From JANNSX01 sp963741525 (GTDB lineage Bacteria > Pseudomonadota > Alphaproteobacteria > Rhizobiales > Hyphomicrobiaceae), in assembly GCA_963741525.1 (NCBI GenBank), contig CAVUIW010000009.1:147543-211542 (forward strand): a DNA stretch of 64,000 bases, written 5' to 3'. Shown here one piece after another: positions 38,370 through 46,809 of this stretch. A program made the position numbers and the translations under genes. Under the pieces are notes generated by a model, which saw only the letters and a list, made by a program, of their open reading frames with translations, was not told where the DNA came from and did no database searches. Each line of letters opens with the position of its first letter. Within the stretch, counting starts at the first letter, position 1.

Positions 38370-39514
38370 TCAATACCGCGCCGCCGAGAAGGCCGTGAGA
38401 TCGACCTCGGGTGCGCGGCCCAGAATGAGATCGGCGACGATGCGGGCAGCCAGCGGGCCCGCCGAGAAGCCGAGCCAGGGAAACATGCCGATGAAGAAGC
38501 CCTTGTGGCCGGGCACCTCGCCGAGGATCGGCTTCCAGTCGGCCGTGCCGTTCACGATTGCCGGCCAGACGCGGACGATGTTGAGGGACATCAGTCCCGG
38601 TACGACGCGCACCGCCGCGGCGAGGTTGGCGGCGAGCGAGTTGGGATCGACCACGAGCCGCCCGGTGCGATCGGAGATGCGGGACGGCCAGCCACCACCG
38701 ATGAGGCATGTGCCATTGTCGAGTTGCTTCAGTGTCAGCCGGTCACCGGCGAAGTAGACCAAGATGGCGGATCAGCGGCTCGGCGGGCTCTGTCACCGCG
38801 ACCTGGATTGGATGGCCTTCGATGGGCAGGTCGATTCCCAGCATGGCGGCGACCCGTCCAGCATCGGCGCCGGCACAGTCGAGGACGCGTCTTGCATGGA
38901 TCGGCCCGCGGCTGGTTCTGGCGACATATCCCTCGGTTTCGGCCTGCAGCCCCTGCAGCTCGGTGAGGATCAGGATTTGCGCCCCTAGCCGCCGGGCCGC
39001 GCGCGCAAAGGCGGGCGTTGCGGCGAGCGGATTGGCCTTGCCTTCGCCCGGCGAGAAGCTGCCGCCGATCATGCGATCGCTCACATAGGGGGCGAGCCGC
39101 CTGAGGTCCACGCGGTCGATCACCTCGACATCTAGTCCGAACTCCTTCTCGATGGCCGTCTTGCGCTCGATGTCGCGCATGTGCTGATCGGTCTCGGCCA
39201 CCAGCAGGCCGCCTGGCGTCTTAACGCTGAGATCGGCATCGAGCTCGGCGCCTAGCCCCTTCCACAGCTCGATCGAGCGGACCAGCAGCCCGATCGTCGG
39301 GCCGAAGGTGCGCGCCCAGGCCTCCCCCTCCTCGACGAAGGGCAGATGCGGGATTTGGGCATGGATGGAGCCCGCATTGCAGCCCGATGCCATGCGTGTT
39401 GAGGTCGTACCGCTCGATGAGCGTGACGTCGGCGCCCGCCTTGGCCAGGTAGTATGCCGCGGCCGTCCCGGCGAGCCCGCCACCGACGATCAAAACATCG
39501 GTCTGGGTTGGCAT
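38370..39514 (-). CDS. DadA/HypO-type FAD amino-acid oxidase, two frameshifts
   Basis: Glycine oxidase/D-amino-acid dehydrogenase family flavoprotein, about 380 aa. Start at 39514: MPTQTDVLIVGGGLAGTAAA with a Rossmann loop, then (after an indel near 39393) GCNAGSIHAQIPH and SFSPGEGKANPLAATPAFAR. After another near 38757 come GDRLTLKQLDNGTCLIGGGW, VWPAIVNGTADWKPILGEVPG and FSAGPLAARIVADLILG. Close relatives include HypO and LhpB (D-hydroxyproline dehydrogenase) and HcnC. Divergent from the DapA-family gene and convergent with the transporter ATPase, as in hydroxyproline loci. It could be the partner subunit of the [2Fe-2S]/FAD fusion at 23184. Confidence 0.78.
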
Positions 39515-39552
39515 GACGGCCTCTGTCAGCAGGTGTTGATTTGTGCTAGAGA

Positions 39553-39572
39553 GTCTACACGCTGTCGACAAG
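39553..39572. promoter_or_regulatory. Possible GntR operator between oxidase and lyase genes
   Basis: GTCTACACGCTGTCGACAAG contains the palindrome TGTCGACA and matches GTACAC-N4-TGTCGGCAAG at 33218-33237. It lies in the 87-bp divergent gap. Confidence 0.42.
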
Positions 39573-39601
39573 ATTGCTTCCGGCGAGAAAGACGCTTTCC
39601 C

Positions 39602-40562
39602 ATGACCAAGCACAACTTCCGCGGCTCCTTCGCTGTCACCATCACGCCCTTCGGCGAGGATGGCAAGAAGCTCGATCTGGTGGCCTGGAAGAAGTTCCTC
39701 GACTGGCAGCTGCGCGAGGGCGTCCCCGGCATCATCATCCTCGGCACCACCGGTGAGTTCCTGACGATCACGCGACGACGAGCGCAACCGATTCGTCGAG
39801 GCTACCGTCAAGCACATCAAGAAGCGCATTCCCGTGCTCGTCGGCTCCATGAACGCCTATACGCCCAACGCGGTGCGCTACAGCCGCGAGGCCGAGGAGC
39901 TCGGCGCCGACGGCCTCATGATCATCCCGCCCTACTACTACACGCCCACCGACGACGAGATCTTCGCCTACTACAAGGCGATCTGCGAGAAGGTCTCGAT
40001 CCCGATCATGCTCTACAACAACCCATACACCTCCAACGTCGACATGTCGGCGAAGCTGGTCGGGCGGTTGACAGCGGCCTTCGAGCAGGTCCGCTACATC
40101 AAGGAAGCCTCACAGGACATGGCGCGCGTCTACGACATCGTCGAGGAGACGAAAGGCGTGATGAACGTATTCGCCGGCCAGCGGATCGTCGAATCCTACA
40201 TGTACGGTGCCGTCGGCTATGTGAACCCCTATGGCAACTACATGCCGCGCGCCTCGACGCTCATCTGCGATTATTGTGCGGAAGGCCGCTGGGAAGACGC
40301 CAAGAGGATCGAGCGGCACATCAACCGCATCAATGCCGTCATCCAGGAAGGCCATCCGACCTACGGGCATCAGTGCTATTCGAAGGCGCTCTCGGCCGCC
40401 TGCGGCTATCCCGTCGGCGACGTCCGCCCGCCGCTCACCACCTTCAAGGAGCTCGGCCGCGAGGGCCAGGAACGTGTCAAAAAGGTGCGCGCGATCCTAA
40501 AGGAAATCGACGATCTGGTTGCGAAGCCGGAGAAAGGCTTCAAGCAGCAGGCTGCAGAGTAG
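39602..40562 (+). CDS. DapA-family aldolase/deaminase (HypD-like), one frameshift
   Basis: About 319-aa class I lyase of the DHDPS/NAL family. Begins MTKHNFRGSFAVTITPFGED; GTTGEF is the phosphate/carboxylate loop; YNNPYTSN supplies the catalytic Tyr and YIKEAS the Schiff-base Lys. One extra base near 39773 separates LTIT from DDERNRFVEA. The long C-terminal helices fit catabolic members such as HypD/LhpC (delta1-pyrroline-4-hydroxy-2-carboxylate deaminase). A true dihydrodipicolinate synthase is less likely given the transporter/oxidase neighbours. Substrate not proven. Confidence 0.8.
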
Positions 40563-40650
40563 GCCCACGTTGTTCTGTGCCGTCCGCGGGAGCCGGCGTC
40601 CGTTCGGCGGATCGATGCAACCATGATCCCGGGCGACCGCAGCAGAGGCC

Positions 40651-40921
40651 GGCGCCGGGCGGCCTGATGATCGTCTCGACGTTGAACCGGACGCTCAAAT
40701 CCCTCGCCATCGTCGGGGCCGAGTATGTGCTGCGCTGGCTACCGCGCGGCACGCACCGCTGAGACCGCTTCGTGACGCCAGACGAGCTGTGGCGGCATTT
40801 GGAGGCGACGGGGCTCGCCCAGCGCGAGATGAGGGGCATGGTCTACAACCCGCTGACCGACATCTGGTCACTCGGGCAGGATACGGATGTGAATTATCTG
40901 GTGACGGCGGTGGAGCGGTAG
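40651..40921 (+). pseudogene. Diverged copy of the ubiG 3' end
   Basis: Matches ubiG from about 20766 to its end: PGGLMIVSTLNRTLKS, EYVLRWLPRGTHR, EMRGMVYNPLTDIWSLGQDT. It has a 6-bp in-frame deletion (FALA to LA), TGG to TGA in RGTHRW, and several synonymous changes. Resemblance continues past the stop into the flank (to about 40985, GAGGGCCAGGA). There is no 5' part. It is therefore an old or foreign copy, not a recent duplicate. Confidence 0.9.
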
Positions 40922-41183
40922 TGTGCGACCCGCAGGTGATGCAGACTCACACTTCTGCAGAGGGCCAGGAGCGCCGAAAGCAGTGGGCTGCCTTCAAGCC
41001 CGACGAACGGTCATTAAGATCGGTAAAGCAGTCGTCAGCCGAAATAGTCAGGAGGTGAACTGAAAGTCCAGACGTGTTCGATCACGTCAAAGTCAATCAG
41101 GAACAGCATGTTGCTCCAAGCACGATGGCATCCTGCACTCGACGTTCTGAAGTGTTGCGCCGCGTGCAAAACAGGCCCGACTA

Positions 41184-41945
41184 GGACGTGGACTCAATTG
41201 ATCGGAGCCAAATTCGCACGGAGGCGAGCTGGACGAAAGCAAAGAACGTCGCGCCGAGCTTGTCATAGCGGGTGGCGATGCGGCGAAAGTTCTTTAGTTT
41301 GTTGAAGAAGCGCTCGACTTGGTTGCGCTCGCGGTAGATGGATTTCTTCCAGCGGTAGCTGCTTCTTGCGGTTGGATTTGTTGGGAATATTGGGGATCGC
41401 GTCTTGAGCGCGGATGTGCTTGCGAACGCGATCGGCATCGTAACCCTTGTCGGCAATGACGATGGCGTGCGGCTCCAGTCCGTCGAGCAGGGCTTCCGCG
41501 CAGGTCACGTCATGATCGTTGCCCGGCGACAGGATCAGCCGGACCGGGCGGCCTTTCGCATCGACGCGCGCGTGAATTTTCGTGGTGAGGCCGCCTCGGC
41601 TTCGGCCCACACAACGAACTCCACTCTTTTTTTAACCCCCGAGGCGTGCTGATGAACGCGCACAATCGAGCTGTCGATCATCTGCACCTGGCCGTCGTGG
41701 GCCTTGATGACGGCATCCATCAGCCGATCCCAGACGCCGGCCTTGCGCCAGCGGTTGAAACGATTGTAGGCCGTCGTGTAAGGCCCATATCGTTCCGGCA
41801 GATCGCGCCACGGGGCGCCGCAGCGCAGCACCCAGAAAATGCCGTTGAGCACACGCCGGTCGGCCTTTCGGCGCGGTCCAGGCTGCCCTTTGGGCAGTAC
41901 AGGCTCGATGACGCTCCACTCGAAGTCCGTCAGATCGTAGCGCAT
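41184..41945 (-). CDS. IS5-family transposase, two frames
   Basis: DDE transposase split between a first frame (start 41945: MRYDLTDFEWSVIEPVLPKG, then APWRDLPERYGPYTTAYNRF and the first Asp in QMIDSSIVRVHQH) and a second frame (SRGGLTTKIHA, second Asp in IADKGYDADRV, final Glu in RNQVERFFNKLKNFRR). Between them is an A-rich run on the minus strand (TTAAAAAAAGAG, about 41627-41638), the usual site of programmed frameshifting in this group. A further indel near 41360, before YRWKKSIYRERN, is not programmed and probably disables the protein. Confidence 0.75.
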
Positions 41946-42019
41946 GATCCAAGCTCCGATGTTTCGAATCTTGAATCACTGTTCGCTCCGAGATGCTAGA
42001 ATTATTTGAGTACGCAACC
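41184..42019 (-). mobile_element. IS5-family element (IS427-like group), 836 bp
   Basis: Ends GGACGTGGACTCAA (left) and, inverted, GGTTGCGTACTCAA (right) form imperfect terminal repeats, flanked by TA on both sides (41182-41183, 42020-42021) inside CTAG. The enclosed transposase and size fit the IS427 group. The repeats are mismatched at several positions, so the copy may be inactive. Confidence 0.75.
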
Positions 42020-42074
42020 TAGATGTGAGCGCTATTCGATCTGATGGAATCAGATCGGCGGTCTAGGTTGTTTG

Positions 42075-42130
42075 TATTGAGCACTTTCTTTCGACCAACC
42101 GGTTTCCACTTGGAAGGACAAGTGGCCTAG
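42075..42130 (+). repeat. Degenerate palindromic repeat
   Basis: TTGAGCACTTTCTTTCGACC, an ACCGGTTTCCACTT block and a GTGGCCTAG end follow the layout of the 48.0, 49.5 and 62.4 kb repeats but with many changes. It lies between the IS element and the LuxR-type gene. Confidence 0.45.
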
Positions 42131-42131
42131 G

Positions 42132-43295
42132 TCACTGGCCAACCACAACCGATGTGGGGCGCCTTGCGATCTTCAGCGACGTTACCAGACGTACCAGCTC
42201 CGCTTGCCGGCCCGTGCCCGTCTTCTCGAATATGCGAAGCAAGTGAGATTTCGCCGTGCTCGGTGCGACACCGATCCGGCCTGCGATCTCGGCCGGAGTG
42301 AATCCATCGACGAGAAGCTCGCAAACGCGGACCTCCGCAGGCGTCAGATCGTAGAGTAGCCGCAGTGCGTCTTGTGGCAGGGAGGCCTGTGTCAGCTCCG
42401 ACACGACAAAGATGGCGGCGACCGCCCTCGCATCCAGTGCGTGGCGCATGCTGCCATGGTTGAGAGGGAGCACATGGAGCATCCGGCTCGTGCCGTTCGC
42501 CCCCCGGAGCGGGATGCCGCTACCGCGCTCGCTCAGCACCGATCCATTGGCGAGATCGGCCAGCACAGACGCCAGGGCGCCGCTAGCGGCAGGATCTGTG
42601 AGGGTCAGGCGGCCATCGGACACGCGCAGGCTGTCATTGCCCCGGACCATGGCATCAGCTGCTGCGTTCGCGAAGACGACTTTGGCGGCGGTATCCAGCA
42701 GCACCAGCCCGTTCGGCAGCGCCTCCAAGGCCGACGTCAAGTTGCGGAGTTCGATGGACTTGAGGTCGAGAAGGCGGCTGATGCCAAGGGCCCGCCGGAT
42801 GTGGGGCGAAAGCAACCGCAACAGCTCGAGCTCCGACTGGCCGTCACGTTCGAGCAGCCTCGAGCTTCCGAAGACCAGGGAGCTGAGAGTGTCGCTGTCG
42901 TTCGCCAGCGTCATCGCCGCGAAGTCACAGATGCCCTGCGGCTCGCACCACTCGCGTGCGAAACGATTGCCGGCGGGATCGTAGTCTGGCTGCACCACGG
43001 AATGGAGCGTCAACTCACCAATCGGAAACGAGTGGATGCGCTCGAAGCCGCCCCAGAAGCTGCCCATCTCCGCCCCGTACTCGGGCATTCTGTCGAAGAA
43101 AGCAGGCGAGACTCCATGCTGGATGCGCAGAAGCGGCGTCCCTTCCGACCGGACGTAGCAACCAAGCACCCCTGAAATCAGATCGAGTTCGTCGCAGACC
43201 TTCCGGAGGACCATGTTCCAATGCGGCGGGTTCGCCACACAGTCGTAGACCTCATCGAGCAGCTCCGAGAGCTTCCTGGCCTGGATATGCTGCAT
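42132..43295 (-). CDS. LuxR-type transcription regulator with PAS-like sensor
   Basis: 387 aa. The C-terminal 60 residues are a LuxR helix-turn-helix: LTPAEVRVCELLVDGFTPAE, GRIGVAPSTAKSHLLRIFEK. The central part (about 195-290) looks like a PAS domain (LEALPNGLVLLDTAAKVVFA). The N-terminal 180 residues may be a GAF-like sensor. No autoinducer-binding Trp/Tyr/Asp set was identified, so it is not clearly a quorum-sensing LuxR. Divergent from the secreted-protein cluster across a 567-bp gap, making it a candidate regulator. Confidence 0.85.
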   Translation of the reverse strand: MQHIQARKLSELLDEVYDCVANPPHWNMVLRKVCDELDLISGVLGCYVRSEGTPLLRIQHGVSPAFFDRMPEYGAEMGSFWGGFERIHSFPIGELTLHSVVQPDYDPAGNRFAREWCEPQGICDFAAMTLANDSDTLSSLVFGSSRLLERDGQSELELLRLLSPHIRRALGISRLLDLKSIELRNLTSALEALPNGLVLLDTAAKVVFANAAADAMVRGNDSLRVSDGRLTLTDPAASGALASVLADLANGSVLSERGSGIPLRGANGTSRMLHVLPLNHGSMRHALDARAVAAIFVVSELTQASLPQDALRLLYDLTPAEVRVCELLVDGFTPAEIAGRIGVAPSTAKSHLLRIFEKTGTGRQAELVRLVTSLKIARRPTSVVVGQ

Positions 43296-43862
43296 CGCCG
43301 AAAGGCTTACCTGTTCACTTCACGAGCCCACGAGCGTCTTCAGACAAGCACGATGCCTCAACTCGTCCTTGCGTCGCGCGAAGCCCCAGCCCGGCAAACC
43401 TGAAAAGGAACGGCGGCGCCGGGAACCCAGTATCCACGCATTCTCGTAACGCAATCATTCACCGAGATGATCGGCCGCGCAAGCGTTATCCTCGTGCTTG
43501 GGAAATCGGACGCCGAACTCGATTGCCCGGGTAGGACGCTCCGTACTCCTGTCTCCCGCCCGAGCCGGAGCAGGGTCACGCTTTTGTCGCGGCCTCCGGT
43601 TGTCGCGCGCCGCGTCCCACGCTGACCGGCTGCCGGACATCGACAGCATTCACTAACTCAACGAATTTATGTTGCTAGTCCACCAAATGGTGGATGCGCT
43701 GGCCTGGGCAATTCGATTATGACTCTTTGTTGGCTTTCGGGTCGGCCGGGCGGAGCTGAGAGAGGTATCGTAATGTCGGCTTTGCGGTTGCAGAGTTCGC
43801 GCGATGGATTTCTGAATGGCGCAACGGCGCCGGTTCGGCATGAAGCACTACGGAGGCAGTGC
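43296..43862. other. Divergent regulatory gap, no gene seen
   Basis: 567 bp between the LuxR-type gene and the first secreted protein. Frames are short and Arg-rich. The stretch 43640-43720 is AT-richer and contains CACCAAATGGTGG (about 43681-43693), a CACCA/TGGTG palindrome that could be an operator or part of a promoter region. Confidence 0.45.
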
Positions 43863-44420
43863 ATGAAGAGGCTGCAATTCCGCCGGCCGCTGATCGTGGC
43901 CGCGGTCTGCTTCCTTGCCCTCGTCCTCGCGCCCGCGGCAGATGCGCGCAATGCCGGTGAGCTGGGCGGTTTCGGCGGTGTCCCGTTCACGTCGGAGTGC
44001 CGCCCTGGTCACGCGCTGATCGGCGTCAATCTCCGGAGCGGAACCGCCCTCGACGCGATCGTCGCCATCTGCATTCCGCTCAACGGCCAGCGGACGGAAT
44101 GGGAAGGCCAAGCCTATGAGCCGACACAGTACTGGGGTGGCAAAGGCGGTCGCTACAAGAAGGCCGCCTGCCAGCCGGGCGATGTCGTCAAAACGCTGAA
44201 GGTCCGCGCCGGGCCCTGGGACGACCTGTTCATCGTCAAGTCGATCGCCATCCGCTGCAAGGATCTCGGCTCCGACTACGAATACGACGTCGTACCGGAT
44301 AGCGCGGGCACGGTCACCAAGAAGAAATCCTACCAGTGCGATGGCGGTGAAATCGCCAGTGGTATCCACGGCCAATCCGGCACGCTCGTCGACAAGGTCG
44401 GTCTGACATGCGCGCCGTAG
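43863..44420 (+). CDS. Secreted beta-prism-like protein (cluster gene A)
   Basis: 185 aa with a signal peptide (about 1-28, ending ADA). The mature protein is three similar segments: CRPGHALIGVNLRSGTALDA, CQPGDVVKTLKVRAGPWDDL and CDGGEIASGIHGQSGTLVDK, each ending V/I-x-I/L-x-C and one preceded by GGKGG. Three-fold repeats with Gly-Gly loops resemble VMO-I/jacalin beta-prisms; this fold call is my inference. Paired Cys residues suggest disulfides, consistent with export. RBS ACGGAGGC precedes ATG 43863. The same module opens the genes at 46810 and 48302. Confidence 0.7.
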   Translation: MKRLQFRRPLIVAAVCFLALVLAPAADARNAGELGGFGGVPFTSECRPGHALIGVNLRSGTALDAIVAICIPLNGQRTEWEGQAYEPTQYWGGKGGRYKKAACQPGDVVKTLKVRAGPWDDLFIVKSIAIRCKDLGSDYEYDVVPDSAGTVTKKKSYQCDGGEIASGIHGQSGTLVDKVGLTCAP

Positions 44421-44504
44421 AGTCGAAGGGCCAGAGGTCATTGATCGCAACCCCAGCTTGCCCGGCAACCCGTGCAATCCCAACCCTCTTCGAGGAGTAA
44501 TCGC

Positions 44505-46003
44505 ATGCGCGTGCGCCGCATTCTGCAACTGGTCGTCGTCGGGTTCGCAGCGCTGGTCATTCCCATAACCGCCGCCATGGCCCAGGCTGAGTTCCTGCCG
44601 AACACCGATCGCCCCGGCAACGACCTGGGACCGCCGATCGCGCTCGAATTCAAGCAGAACTCGTTCCTGACGTTCGAGATGGAGTGCGCGGGCTTGTGCG
44701 CCAAGGATCCAGGCTGCAAGGCCTGGACCATGGTCAAGCCGGGCGTCCAAGGACCGAAGGCGCAGTGCTACCTGAAGGGCACGCCCACGGCCTCGGTCAA
44801 CAACAACTGCTGCTCGTCGAGCCCGCGATACGACGTCGATGCGGATCAGAAACTCAACCGGAGCATGAATCCCGAGGACTTCGAGGGGCTCTGGGACACA
44901 GTGACGAGAGATACGAAGTTCACGCTCTCGTTGTTTGTTAGCGGCACCCACGTGACCGGTACGTACACCTCCCCCGGTCAGCCTGATTGGGATGGCACGA
45001 TCGAAGGCGAGATCAAGATCATCGGCGATACCATGAGGCTCCGGTACCAATGGAACTCACCCAAGCTCGGCCAGAGTGGCGAAGGCACCTTCTATGTGCA
45101 TACCGACGACCGGCTGACGGGCGGCATTACAGTCAAGGAGGCCGGTAAAGCGAAGGACACCTACTACAGATGGAAGGGCAAGCGCATCTCGCGATTTCCT
45201 GTGATCGACTACGGCGGCTGCGCTGGCTGCACCTCGGGCGGAGGCACGACGGGAGGAGGCGCGACAGGCGGCGGTGGCGGCGGCGTGCCGGCCGAATGGG
45301 CGGACACTTTGAACGCACACAATGCCAAGCGCGCGATGCATCGCACTCCGGCGCTCTCCTGGTCCGCCAACCTCGCCGCCGGTGCGCAGGCCTGGGCCAA
45401 CAACTGCGACTTCGCGCATTCGGAATCAAACGATTCGGCGAGAACCTGGCTCAGGGCAGCAACCTCACGGGCAAGGATTCGGTCGAGTTGTGGTATGCCG
45501 AGGTCAGGTTCTACATGTGGAATAATCCGATCGCCTCCTTCAATGCCGGCATGACGACAGGACCAAGAAGACTCGACATTTCACCCAAGTCGTGTGGAAG
45601 GACACCACGACGCTCGGTTGCGGCATGAAGCCGCTGCGCCGGCCAAAACCTCGTCGTCTGCCGCTACCACGCCGCCCGGCAACTTCCAATGCCCACAATG
45701 CCGGCGTGCTCGAGGCGAACGTCCCAGCCAGGACATCGTCGGCGGGCCGAAATCGCAGGACGCGACTGGCAACGATGGAGCGGCCACGAGTGGCGATGGT
45801 CGCAAATCGCCAGGGTCGTCCAGGGCATCGACGTCTACGATGCGCCCGGCGGCAACGGCAATCAGACAGGGACCTTGAATGCCGGCGTCCAGGTCAAGCT
45901 GCTCGGCTGCGAGGACAACTGGTGCCACGTGCAGGGCAAGAAGGTCCCCGGCGGCGACGGCTACGTCTACAACGGCGAAGATTATAGGTCGCTGGAGTTC
46001 TGA
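44505..46003 (+). CDS. Secreted PAN-barrel-CAP-SH3 protein, indel-broken (gene B)
   Basis: Signal peptide (1-27, AMA) followed by a PAN/apple-like domain (about 30-110: MECAGLCAKDPGCKAWTMVK, CYLKGT, NNNCC). A beta-barrel-like module (about 125-230: FEGLWDTVT, GTYTSPGQPDWDGTIEGEI, LGQSGEGTFYV, YYRWKGKR) follows, then a Gly/Thr linker. A CAP/SCP domain starts near 262 (LNAHNAKRAMHRTPALSWSA, CDFAHSES; in later frames RFGENLAQGSN, HFTQVVWKDTTTLGCG, QNLVVCRYH). The end is an SH3-like module (VVQGIDVYDAPGGN, CEDNWCHVQG). The frame breaks near 45430, 45565 and 45638 and again between 45660 and 45830. RBS CGAGGAG precedes ATG 44505. CAP proteins are secreted and diverse in function. Confidence 0.7.
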
Positions 46004-46073
46004 GCGAGCTGCGGGTGGGCCTGCATGGGGCCCGCCCTCACGAACCCATCCCACAACCAATGCGGATATCCTG

Positions 46074-46661
46074 ATGCCTCGCCAAGTCCCCCTTGCAGCC
46101 GCTGCCTGCGGCCTCGCGATCGCAGCCCTAGCCCTCTCGCTGCCGGCGAGCGCCGCAAGCCTCGCCTTCACTTGCGAGGAAAAAGACGCCGGCAAGCCCG
46201 CCACGATGACCCTAACATACGAGGGTGAGGCGACCGGTACGCTCAAGGTTGTCGCCTCCTTCGGCGAGATGCTGCTGCCCGCGACGAAGGAGGAGACCGA
46301 GGTCGAGGTGGACGGTCAGAAGGTCAAGCAGACCGGCATCCGCGCTTTCGGCGAAGCAAAGATCATGATGCCGGAGAAGGCCGCATTCGAAGCCTGCATC
46401 GTCAAGAGCCGCATGCCGGACATGGACGACGACATCCTCGGCGTCATGGGGTGCCGCAGCCAAGTCGCGCCCGCCCCGACCGACGCGACGGTCAACGTCG
46501 AGGTGGTGATGGGTGGAGCCGTAGGTGGCCCGCTCGTCTTCCTCAATCGCACTTATGTCGAGCAGAGCATCGACTACCTTGCGGGCAACGGCAAGAAAGG
46601 CGGGCGCATCGCGATCGAATCGGTGCCGCCGCCCGCTTGCACCACGGCGAAGGCACCGTGA
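46074..46661 (+). CDS. Secreted protein of unknown family (gene C)
   Basis: 195 aa with a clear signal peptide (AIAALALSLPASAASLAF). The mature part has two or more Cys and beta-rich sequence (ATMTLTYEGEATGTLKVVAS), then a C-terminal half with VVMGGAVGGPLVFLNRTYVE and GKKGGRIAIESVPPPAC. I do not recognise a family. The last ~40 bp and downstream flank recur near 48187 and, shorter, near 49672, so the end of this gene was part of the local duplications. Confidence 0.65.
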   Translation: MPRQVPLAAAACGLAIAALALSLPASAASLAFTCEEKDAGKPATMTLTYEGEATGTLKVVASFGEMLLPATKEETEVEVDGQKVKQTGIRAFGEAKIMMPEKAAFEACIVKSRMPDMDDDILGVMGCRSQVAPAPTDATVNVEVVMGGAVGGPLVFLNRTYVEQSIDYLAGNGKKGGRIAIESVPPPACTTAKAP

Positions 46662-46723
46662 CTTCGCACCACTCGTTCATCCGCCGACCCAGGCCGAGCC
46701 ACACTGAAAAGGGACATTCCGCC

Positions 46724-46795
46724 ATGAACAGTTTCGGACTGCTCGCCCTGTCGGCGATGCTTCTGATCGGCATCCCGGTTTCGGGACACGCATGA
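46724..46795 (+). pseudogene. Orphan signal-peptide fragment
   Basis: A 23-codon frame MNSFGLLALSAMLLIGIPVS-GHA that stops at the predicted cleavage site. The same leader with two-residue-scale differences opens the gene at 48302. It is a truncated copy left at a duplication junction; its stop overlaps an alternative ATG (46792) of the next gene. Confidence 0.75.
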
Positions 46796-46809
46796 AAGGC
46801 AGGACGACG

